The position numbers and the translations under genes are program-made. From Bacteroidia bacterium (GTDB taxonomy: Bacteria; Bacteroidota; Bacteroidia; Cytophagales; Cyclobacteriaceae): 7,283 bases of DNA. Positions 1 through 5,724 of the stretch are shown one piece after another (within the stretch, counting starts at the first letter, position 1; every line of letters starts with the position of its first letter). Location of the stretch: NCBI GenBank assembly GCA_025356795.1, contig JANXRR010000221.1, forward strand, positions 1-7,283, in the 5' to 3' direction. The notes under the pieces were generated by a model that saw nothing but the letters and a program-made list of their open reading frames with translations, was not told the DNA's origin and searched no databases.

Positions 1-299
1 TTGAAATGGTCGTTCTTCACATTACGCGCAAAATGAAACATCCACGTTCTAAAGTCCCCCTCTCCGCGAAAGAGGTGACGATATTTTAAAATCCGCACAA
101 ACGTATTTTGAACCAAGTCCTCACCCAGTTCTTTGTCGCGCACCATGCCCACAAAAAAGCCGAGCAGCGGCCGCTTGTAGCGCTCATAGAGCAGCCCAAG
201 TTTATCAGGATCGCCATCCCTCACCTTGGCCATTAAATAATTGTCAGAAAGTGTTTCCAAATCCGGGGTTTCATGCAGGGTAACTGCACCAAACTTCAA
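1..299 (-). CDS. ECF-type RNA polymerase sigma factor, N-terminal part (runs off left edge)
   Basis: The minus strand encodes about 99 residues of a sigma-70 family factor before the window ends, so the gene is partial at its 3' end. Region 2 is clear: a lead-in LSDNYLMAKVRDGD (17-30), the helix with LLYERYKRPLL (36-46), the core motif DLVQNTFVRIL (61-71) and the promoter-melting segment FRTWMFHFARNVKNDHF (83-99). Region 4 would lie outside the window. The reading frame is closed by a TAA at 305-303, so the only start that keeps all of region 2.1 is TTG at 299-297. The first ATG (233-231) would begin inside region 2.1 and is less likely. Such factors direct core polymerase to a small regulon, usually controlled by an anti-sigma factor; none is visible here. 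The segment is visibly richer in GC than the genes to its right. The family call is firm; the regulon is unknown. Confidence 0.9.
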   Translation of the reverse strand, partial: MKFGAVTLHETPDLETLSDNYLMAKVRDGDPDKLGLLYERYKRPLLGFFVGMVRDKELGEDLVQNTFVRILKYRHLFRGEGDFRTWMFHFARNVKNDHF

Positions 300-323
300 A
301 GGTTACAAAAATTAGTAATGAAA

Positions 324-363
324 CCTCCAAGGTCTCGTTTGCTTAACTAAAAGACCTTGGAGG
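324..363. terminator. Strong 12-bp hairpin, possible terminator or palindromic repeat
   Basis: CCTCCAAGGTCT (324-335) and AGACCTTGGAGG (352-363) are perfect reverse complements around a 16-nt loop. After one A-C mismatch, two more pairs are possible (321-322 with 365-366). On the minus strand the stem is followed by TTTC and then a T-rich stretch; on the plus strand there is no clean T-run. It lies only about 25 bp upstream of the sigma factor start, so it could insulate that gene from transcription coming from the right, or form a structure in its leader. Hairpins with CCTCCAAGGT-like arms are, from memory, common between genes in Bacteroidota, which suggests a dispersed element. The structure is certain; the function is not. 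Confidence 0.6.
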
Positions 364-400
364 CTTAAATTCTTTCAACATAGTTTCATACTCTTTTTTG

Positions 401-534
401 GCGCCCCCGCGCTTCGCTGCGGCAGCCAAGCGCGGCCAGGCTATCCGCTGCAAGTCCGGCCACACACCAGCAACCCACTTCGGGCTTTCCACTTCTATCC
501 TTGGCCATCTTCCTCCACGCTATCCACCCTGTGG
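401..534. repeat. GC-rich hairpin-forming repeat-like block
   Basis: This stretch is sharply richer in GC than the rest of the window and has no convincing coding signal. It opens with a nested hairpin: CCGCGCTT (407-414) pairs with AAGCGCGG (428-435), and inside it GCTGC (416-420) pairs with GCAGC (422-426). It continues with phrases such as GGCTATCCGCTGCAAGTCC (439-457) and GGGCTTTCCACTTCTATCC (482-500), which resemble each other loosely. From memory, similar GGCTTTCCGCTGCAATCC-type intergenic elements recur in Bacteroidota genomes, but this could not be checked. The plus-strand open frame across 398-631 is not a gene: it begins in this block and passes into the hydrolase relic. The right boundary is set where hydrolase similarity begins, at about 535. 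Confidence 0.4.
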
Positions 535-535
535 C

Positions 536-950
536 AAGAACTGGATCATCGACAAAGCAGGAATTGAGTTTGCCTTGGGGGGATTAAATCTACAGCGCGC
601 GATTATGCAAAGGTGGGTCAATTGTTTTTAGACTCTGGCCGCTTGCAAGGCAATCAATTAGTGCCACGTGATTGGGTGAGAGTTTATGTTACTCCCGATG
701 CTCCTCACTTAAATGCCTGGCAACCGCAGCACTGCAGCTCATCCCTATGGTTATGATTTTCAATGGTGGAACCGTTTGCACAAGATGAATTGATGCTCAA
801 GGAATCTACAATCAATCCGTTTAAGTAGATCCCGATAAGGATATGGCGATTGTAAAACTATTTTCCAACTATCATTTCAAAAATGATAAGAATAGAACCT
901 TCCATCGGTTGGAGATCGGATTGTTTAGAGCAGTTGCTGAGAAGATTTGA
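536..950 (+). pseudogene. Decayed, 5'-truncated serine hydrolase (class C beta-lactamase family)
   Basis: Three plus-strand frames, read in turn, give the C-terminal part of a beta-lactamase/6-aminohexanoate-dimer-hydrolase type serine hydrolase. Frame one gives NWIIDKAGIEFALGGLN (539-589). Frame two, from 592, gives TARDYAKVGQLFLDSG and then LVPRDWVRVYVTPDAPHL (to 711). Frame three, from 713, gives MPGNRSTAAHPYGYDFQWWN (to 772). From about 789 a further shift gives IDAQGIYNQSV, an in-frame TAA at 822-824 in place of the expected tyrosine, then VDPDKDMAIVKLFSNYHF and a tail ending AVAEKI with TGA at 948-950. So there are at least three frameshifts and one nonsense codon. The N-terminal half with the catalytic SxxK serine and YxN tyrosine is absent; similarity stops abruptly at a GC-rich block. 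No function remains. The family assignment rests on the ordered GGLN-RDYAK, PYGYDFQWW and IYVDPDKD-like motifs. Confidence 0.87.
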
Positions 951-966
951 TTTAAAAAGTCTATAA

Positions 967-1830
967 TCAAACATCACAAATCTTAATGGCAGCACCTAAC
1001 GAAGCAATCTTATCTTTCTTTGCTGGGATAAATTCTTGTGCTACATATCCTTTAAAGCCCGTCTTTACAATGGCTTGCATAATGGCAGGATAATAAAGTT
1101 CTTGTGTTTCATCTATCTCATGACGGCCAGGTACCCCACCCGTATGAAAATGAGAAATGTATTTTATGTTTTTGTTGATTGTGGCAATTACATCGCCATC
1201 CATGATTTGCATGTGATAGATATCATAAAGCAATTTGAAATTTTCAGAACCAAGTTTTTCACAAAGTTTCACGCCCCAATCAGTATGATCACACTGATAG
1301 TCTTTGTGATCAACTTTGCTGTTGAGCAACTCCATGCTCATGGTAACATTGTATTTTGCAGCTATTTTCAACACTGGCTCCAATCCCTTCGCGCAATTTT
1401 CTAATCCTTTCTCAGATGAAAGCCCATTGGCATTGCCACTGAAGCAAATAATATTTTTTAATCCAGCATCTACAGCTTTAGGAATGCTGGCGGCATAATC
1501 TTTTAAAAACTTTTCGTGAAGCGTAGGTTCGTTGAAACCTTTGTTCAAACCGAGGTCACTTCCATAAGCCATAGCACAAGTCAATCCGTATTTTATAGCA
1601 ACAGGCCATTGAGTAGAGTTTAATAAGTCTATGGATTTGATACCCATTGCTTTTGATTCTTCACACAATTTTTCTAATGCTATATCACCATAGCACCATT
1701 GGCAAACACTATGATTTATATTTCCTTTAGTTTCAGGTGCCAGTGCATTCATCGACTTGGAAATTTGGGGAAGAGCAAGGCTACCCAATGCTGAGGCGGC
1801 AATTGTTTTAATTGCTTGTTTACGATTCAT
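967..1830 (-). CDS. Exported hydroxypyruvate-isomerase-like TIM-barrel protein
   Basis: A 287-residue protein of the sugar-phosphate isomerase/epimerase TIM-barrel superfamily, closest in style to hydroxypyruvate isomerase (hydroxypyruvate to tartronate semialdehyde). Residues 1-30 form an export signal with basic start NRKQAIK and hydrophobic ASALGSLALP; the R-K pair may be a degenerate Tat motif. The barrel covers about 38-287. Likely metal and catalytic residues are E167 (MELLNS), D203 and H206 (DIYHMQ), H229 (SHFHTGGVPGRHEID) and E266 (QEF), with spacing close to the family's Glu-Asp-Gln-Glu set. The third ligand appears to be His rather than Gln, and the signal makes it extracytoplasmic, so true hydroxypyruvate isomerase activity is doubtful; an epimerase or isomerase acting on a periplasmic sugar derivative is possible. 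It starts 17 nt after the amidohydrolase stop, in the same direction, so the two are probably co-transcribed. It is convergent with the hydrolase relic. Confidence 0.85.
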   Translation of the reverse strand: MNRKQAIKTIAASALGSLALPQISKSMNALAPETKGNINHSVCQWCYGDIALEKLCEESKAMGIKSIDLLNSTQWPVAIKYGLTCAMAYGSDLGLNKGFNEPTLHEKFLKDYAASIPKAVDAGLKNIICFSGNANGLSSEKGLENCAKGLEPVLKIAAKYNVTMSMELLNSKVDHKDYQCDHTDWGVKLCEKLGSENFKLLYDIYHMQIMDGDVIATINKNIKYISHFHTGGVPGRHEIDETQELYYPAIMQAIVKTGFKGYVAQEFIPAKKDKIASLGAAIKICDV

Positions 1831-1847
1831 AGCTAAGATTTTTAAAC

Positions 1848-3110
1848 TTATTTTTCTTGACGATACACAACTCCATCTTTCATAACCAACTTCACTTTTC
1901 GAAGATCGGAAATATTTTTGGAAGGATCACCACTTACAATCACAATATCTGCTTTCAATCCTTCTTTAATAAAACCAACTTGTTTTTCTAAATGAAATGC
2001 TTTGGCGTTTATGCTTGTACATGCTTTAAGGGCATCCAAAACAGGCAAGCCATACTCCACCATTAATTCCAGTTCAAGCGCATTTTCACCATGAGGAAAA
2101 ACACCAACATCGCCACCCATGCCTATAGTTACACCCGAAGCAATTGCTTCTTTAAAACTTTTCTTTTTGTTCACTACAGCGGCAGGCTCCGGTTGTGTGC
2201 CTTTCTTCCAGCCTCGATATTGATTGATCATATCAACTGCGGCAATGGTAGGAATGTAAGTCACATTATGGTCTTTCATAAGCTTGCCAATTTCAACATC
2301 AATAAAATCGGCATGTTCTATTGTTTCTGCTCCCGCAAGCACAGCACGTTTAATGGCTTCCTTACTCTTGGCATGGCACACCATTGCTCGCCCACTACTT
2401 TTAGTAACTTCATTGATTAATTTTAATTCATCTAAAGTAAATGAAGGCCGGTCTTCCCCATCAACACCCCAACGATAGTCAGCATACACCTTTATAAAGT
2501 CAGCGCCTTTGCCAATTTGATCGCGCACTACACGAATAAGATCATTTCCATCGGCAGCTTCTGCACCCAGCATTATTTGTTGATCGCTATCATAACCTTT
2601 CGGCCCATACGAACCTGTTGAAACAATAGCTCGACCAGCAACCATCAATCGTGGCCCAGGAATAATGCCTTCATTGATTGCGCGCTTCAATGCTACATCC
2701 GAATAACCAGCACCTTCAGTACCAAGATCGCGAGCCGTGGTAAACCCGGCCATCAACGTATTCTTAGCATGAACAGTGGCGCGAGCCGTTCTGTAGCTAT
2801 CCGTCTCTTTTAGCACTTGAGTATCCCAATCTGTAATGTTATAAGGGTAAAGCAACAAATGCGAATGACCTTCAATCAATCCAGGGGTAAGCGTTGAATT
2901 GGAATAATTAATCTTTTTCGCATTGCTTGGCGCGATTACTTTTTCTTTTGGACCCGCAGAAATTATTCTATCTCCTTGAATGAGAACAGCCCACCCTTCG
3001 TGTATTGCCTCACCATCAAATACACGATCAGCCGTGAGGACGTAAGAGGTTTGGGCGTTCACTGAAACTAGTATCGAAGTAATAAAGAAGATGCTTAATA
3101 ATAATCTCAT
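1848..3110 (-). CDS. Secreted metal-dependent amidohydrolase (imidazolonepropionase/prolidase-like)
   Basis: A 420-residue member of the amidohydrolase superfamily, in the group of bacterial imidazolonepropionase-like and Xaa-Pro/Zn-carboxypeptidase-type enzymes. Residues 1-19 are a signal peptide with likely cleavage after VNA, so the enzyme acts in the periplasm or outside. The N-terminal beta-sandwich half (about 22-75) leads to TPGLIEGHSH with metal ligands H82 and H84. The bridging lysine is K207 (DFIKVYA), further ligands are H246 (VCHAK) and H266 (IEHAD), and the catalytic aspartate is D334 (GMGGD). The C-terminal sandwich returns at GFIKEGLKADIVIV (379-392). The binuclear centre is complete, so an active hydrolase of a cyclic amide, dipeptide or related bond is expected; the substrate cannot be read from sequence. 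The ATG lies 2 nt after the stop of a broken hicA, leaving no normal promoter space. It is followed after 17 nt by the TIM-barrel gene. Confidence 0.92.
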   Translation of the reverse strand: MRLLLSIFFITSILVSVNAQTSYVLTADRVFDGEAIHEGWAVLIQGDRIISAGPKEKVIAPSNAKKINYSNSTLTPGLIEGHSHLLLYPYNITDWDTQVLKETDSYRTARATVHAKNTLMAGFTTARDLGTEGAGYSDVALKRAINEGIIPGPRLMVAGRAIVSTGSYGPKGYDSDQQIMLGAEAADGNDLIRVVRDQIGKGADFIKVYADYRWGVDGEDRPSFTLDELKLINEVTKSSGRAMVCHAKSKEAIKRAVLAGAETIEHADFIDVEIGKLMKDHNVTYIPTIAAVDMINQYRGWKKGTQPEPAAVVNKKKSFKEAIASGVTIGMGGDVGVFPHGENALELELMVEYGLPVLDALKACTSINAKAFHLEKQVGFIKEGLKADIVIVSGDPSKNISDLRKVKLVMKDGVVYRQEK

Positions 3111-3112
3111 AG

Positions 3113-3358
3113 TTATCCAAAAAGTTTGTCGATCAATTCATTCTTTTCCATTTGATAAACTTTGGCTATGGCTGAAAGTATGGCTGACGGTGTTCCAATT
3201 TTAATGGGATCGTGATTGGGTATTGTTATATGATGTGTTCTATCCACAGTTCTCGCAAATCAAACGAATGTGACTTCCCTTTTGCCTTGTTATAATCTAT
3301 CCAAACTTTGATAATGATTTAATTAGATGTCGCCAGAAATACCTCTTGGCAATTTCAT
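3113..3358 (-). pseudogene. hicA: Broken HicA-family mRNA interferase toxin
   Basis: Reading the minus strand from ATG at 3358 gives MKLPRGISGD, then a one-base loss shifts to LIKSLSKFG, a TAG where a tyrosine is expected, and IITRQKGSHIRLICEN. A one-base gain then restores the first frame with VDRTHHITIPNHDPIKIGTP, continuing SAILSAIAKVYQMEKNELIDKLFG and TAA at 3115-3113. These are the hallmarks of HicA: the SG-x-LIK-L-x-KFG helix, the catalytic histidine in KGSH and the strand HHITIPNHDPIKIGT. The total span, 246 nt, is the normal size for the family. Two opposite indels plus one nonsense codon mean no toxin can be made. The ATG overlaps the stop of the hicB remnant by four bases (ATGA), the usual antitoxin-toxin coupling. 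The relic ends 2 nt before the amidohydrolase start. Confidence 0.87.
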
Positions 3359-3548
3359 AATGCAATCATTTCATCTTTTATATAATGAAGCCGTATTATA
3401 GATGGGGGTTCTTTATCAAAATGGCAAAGTATTGTTCTCGCATATTTTTTTTCATTTTCACCTTGAGTAAAAATTGATTCTACTAGTGCCCTTGCGACAC
3501 ACACTCCATCAACAGAATCTTCTATTATAAAAATAATTTATTGTTCAT
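3355..3548 (-). pseudogene. hicB: Broken HicB-like antitoxin
   Basis: From ATG at 3548 the minus strand starts MNNK, then a one-base loss puts the rest in another frame: IIFIIEDSVDGVCVARALVE, followed by SIFTQGENE and, after a segment that looks a little short, LCHFDKEPPSIIRLHYIKDE and MIAL before TGA at 3357-3355. The span of 194 nt is one base short of a multiple of three, as expected for a single net deletion. The order IIF-x-x-E-D, GG-like turn, ARALxxSIFT, CHF, IRLHYxxDE is typical of the short HicB-like antitoxins that travel with HicA; I recall these being often mislabelled as 2-oxoisovalerate dehydrogenase. The TGA overlaps the hicA ATG, which supports the pairing. The family call is good, though less certain than for hicA because the protein is short. 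Confidence 0.77.
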
Positions 3549-3646
3549 GGATGTTAATTTAGTAAAATTTCTTGAAGGCAGTAATTAAACCCAGCTATAA
3601 ATGCCAAATTTAAATTTACACGAGCTCAAGCCCGTTGCTTCTAGCT

Positions 3647-4144
3647 TTAGATTGTTTTTATGGCCGCCTCATAATCTGGCTCTTGTCCTATTTGAGGCAC
3701 AAGCTCGGTATGTTTTATTTTGCCTTGCTTGTCTATCACTATTATGGCGCGTGCATTTAACCCTTCAAATGCGCCATCAATTAATTCAACTCCGTAATTT
3801 TTAGAAAAGCCCTGGTTCCTAAAATCGGAAACTGTTACTACATTATCAATGCCTTCTGCACCGCAGAAACGCTTAATGGCAAAAGGAAGGTCTTTAGATA
3901 CACATAGCACTACTGTATCATTCAAGGCCGTAGCGCGCTTATTGAATTCTCGGACTGAGGTGGCGCATACGTTGGTATCAATACTTGGAAAAATATTTAG
4001 AATAATATTTTTTCCTGCGTAGTCAGCTAGACTTACATTTTTTAGATCGGCAGTAACCAATATGAAATCAGAAGCTGCACTTCCCACTTTTGGAAGATCA
4101 TTGTTAGTGTTAACTGTGTTGGGGCCTAATAGTGTTTGTGCCAT
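3647..4144 (-). CDS. tpx: Thiol peroxidase, atypical 2-Cys peroxiredoxin
   Basis: A 165-residue Tpx that reduces hydrogen and organic peroxides in the cytoplasm with electrons from thioredoxin. The peroxidatic cysteine is C60 in NIFPSIDTNVCATSVREF, with T57 as the active-site threonine, and the resolving cysteine is C94 in PFAIKRFCGAEG. R132 (NARAIIVID) is the expected conserved arginine. The peroxidatic and resolving cysteines are 34 residues apart, as in E. coli Tpx, and the length is close to the usual 165-168. The N-terminus LLGPNTVNTNNDLPKVG is slightly unlike the common TLKGNPV-type start, but a contiguous ATG at 4144 fits the family length. No signal peptide is seen. It lies 69 nt downstream of the aldehyde dehydrogenase in the same direction; co-transcription or a separate promoter in that gap are both possible. 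Confidence 0.97.
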   Translation of the reverse strand: MAQTLLGPNTVNTNNDLPKVGSAASDFILVTADLKNVSLADYAGKNIILNIFPSIDTNVCATSVREFNKRATALNDTVVLCVSKDLPFAIKRFCGAEGIDNVVTVSDFRNQGFSKNYGVELIDGAFEGLNARAIIVIDKQGKIKHTELVPQIGQEPDYEAAIKTI

Positions 4145-4213
4145 ACTTGATTTATGATTTAGTAATTACAATTAACCAATAAATTACTCAATTGGTGAGA
4201 GTTAACGTTTATT

Positions 4214-5626
4214 CTAAAACCAACGAAGCATCAATTCAACAATTCGCCTCATGTTTGTTGTATAAGGAGGATGCAATAAATACGAAAGTGCGAATCCTGA
4301 CTTTTGTCTTAATACTGACTTCTCATTCGAAAACGCTAAGAAACCATAATAGCCATGAGATTTACCAATGCCGCTATTATTAACGCCCCCAAAGGGTAAG
4401 TTAGGATGCGTAAACTGAAGTACACATTCGTTTATGCAAACGCTTCCGGCAGATGTCTGCTTTAGAATATGCTGTTCAAAATCTGAATTCTTGCTAAATA
4501 TATAGAGTGCTAGGGGTTTTGGTTTTGAGTTTATCAAATGAATTACTTCCTCCTTTGTTTTAAAAGTTATTATAGGAAGCAGAGGCCCGAAAATCTCCTC
4601 CTCCATAATAGGTGATTGTAATGAAACATTACTTAAAATAGTGGGAGCAATAAAATTTTCTTCAGGCATTAAATCACCTCCTGATTCAATTTTGGCTCCC
4701 TTTTCTATTGCCGTGTCAAAGAGCAATTTAATTCGGTCAAAGTGTTTAGAGTTTACAATTCTTGAATAGTCCCTTGATTGTAATTTATCCTTTCCAAAAA
4801 GCTTATCAATCGACTTTTTCAAATGTTCTAAAAATTCATTCTGTATTTTTTCTTCTATTAATAAGTAATCAGGAGCTATGCAGGTTTGGCCATTATTAAA
4901 AAATTTGCCAAAAGCTATTCTTTTGGCTGCGTCTTTAAGATTAGCTGTACTATCAATAATAGCAGGTGACTTTCCACCAAGCTCAAGAGTAACTGAGGAG
5001 AGATTTTCCGCTGCCGATCTCATAACCACCTTTCCAACTAAAGGACTTCCAGTAAAAAAAATATGATCAAAGGGAAGTAAGAGCAATTCTTTAGTTGTGT
5101 CCACACCGCCTTCAACCACCATTACATAATCATCTTGAAAAATCTCAGAAATCATCTCCTTCAACAAAGAAGATGTAAAAGGTGTTAGCTCAGAAGGTTT
5201 AATGATAGCAGTATTACCCCCAGCTATGCACGAAATAAGTGGCCCAATGGCCAGGTTGAAAGGGAAGTTCCAAGGGGCAATAATTAAACAAACCCCTTTT
5301 GGCTCATATTGAATATAGGAACGTGTTCCCAAATAAGTTAATGGCGCATTAACGTTTTTAGGCTTTACCCATTCACTGAGATGAGATAAAGCAAATCTTA
5401 ATTCTGATAAAACAGGATAGATTTCTGTTGTATCTACTTCAGTCTCTGATTTTTTAAAGTCGGTATAAATGGCTTTCTGAATTCTACTTTTATTTAACAA
5501 AATCCATTTCTCAATTGCTTTTAAGCCGATTTTTCTGTCTTTAACTGCCTCCTTTCTTAAGTTAAGGCTTTTGATTTTCTGCCGAGAAAAGAGAGCTGCA
5601 CTTAGTTGGCTTGTAGATTTATTCAT
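4214..5626 (-). CDS. NAD(P)-dependent aldehyde dehydrogenase, class 3 type
   Basis: A 470-residue ALDH of the class-3 (fatty/aromatic aldehyde) type, shorter than the roughly 490-500 residues of other classes and lacking their longer N-terminus. It should oxidise aldehydes to carboxylic acids in the cytoplasm. Catalytic and cofactor elements are complete: APWNFPFN with N120, IIKPSE with K143, the nucleotide-binding loop FTGSPLVG (191-198), the general base E215 in LELGGKSP, the nucleophile C249 in NNGQTCIAPDY, and E344 in EEEIFGPLLP. The C-terminal LPFGGVNNSGIGKSHG (410-425) is the usual class-3 oligomerisation/active-site segment, followed by a tail HPPYTTNMRRIVELMLRWF that could contact a membrane. 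The gene is divergent from the transglutaminase-fold gene and precedes tpx, a setting that fits oxidative or lipid-aldehyde detoxification (inference). The substrate is not determined. Confidence 0.96.
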   Translation of the reverse strand: MNKSTSQLSAALFSRQKIKSLNLRKEAVKDRKIGLKAIEKWILLNKSRIQKAIYTDFKKSETEVDTTEIYPVLSELRFALSHLSEWVKPKNVNAPLTYLGTRSYIQYEPKGVCLIIAPWNFPFNLAIGPLISCIAGGNTAIIKPSELTPFTSSLLKEMISEIFQDDYVMVVEGGVDTTKELLLLPFDHIFFTGSPLVGKVVMRSAAENLSSVTLELGGKSPAIIDSTANLKDAAKRIAFGKFFNNGQTCIAPDYLLIEEKIQNEFLEHLKKSIDKLFGKDKLQSRDYSRIVNSKHFDRIKLLFDTAIEKGAKIESGGDLMPEENFIAPTILSNVSLQSPIMEEEIFGPLLPIITFKTKEEVIHLINSKPKPLALYIFSKNSDFEQHILKQTSAGSVCINECVLQFTHPNLPFGGVNNSGIGKSHGYYGFLAFSNEKSVLRQKSGFALSYLLHPPYTTNMRRIVELMLRWF

Positions 5627-5724
5627 GCACTTAGTTAATCTTTAGAGATTTGACTCAAACAAATGGCTTTAAAATATAAATGATATTAATTTTATGTTAA
5701 TTTTATGTTATCATTTTAGTAACA
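5627..5724. promoter_or_regulatory. Divergent promoter region
   Basis: This 98-bp, very AT-rich gap separates two divergent starts and must hold the promoter of the plus-strand gene and probably that of the aldehyde dehydrogenase. It contains an 11-bp tandem repeat next to the TTG start, a small symmetric site TTTGA-C-TCAAA at 5649-5659, and a weak AATCT/AGATT inverted repeat (5637-5641 with 5646-5650). I could not place a convincing Bacteroidota -33/-7 (TTTG ... TAnnTTTG) pair on either strand. The role follows from position; the individual sites are only candidates. Confidence 0.45.
5686..5710. repeat. 11-bp tandem direct repeat, about 2.3 copies
   Basis: TTAATTTTATG occurs at 5686-5696 and again at 5697-5707, followed by a partial third copy TTA (5708-5710). 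The 11-bp period is close to one helical turn, so a protein could bind the copies on the same face of the DNA. It ends 14 bp before the TTG start at 5725. It may be an operator or simply slippage in AT-rich DNA. Confidence 0.7.

Noticed and set aside
398..631. Plus-strand open frame of 77 codons
   Set aside because: It begins inside the GC-rich hairpin block and only its last part (GKNWIIDKAGIEFALGGLN) has coding similarity, which belongs to the frameshifted hydrolase relic. It is not a gene in itself.
946..971. Inverted repeat TTTGATT/AATCAAA between the hydrolase relic and the TIM-barrel gene, as a two-way terminator
   Set aside because: Seven A/T-rich pairs with a 12-nt loop and no T-run; it overlaps both stop codons and would be too weak to support a call.
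3606..3617. Perfect palindrome AAATTTAAATTT downstream of tpx
   Set aside because: A short all-A/T palindrome is expected by chance in this base composition and does not form a useful terminator.
3601..3804. Plus-strand open frame opposite tpx
   Set aside because: It is antisense to the well-supported Tpx coding region and has no family-like motif.
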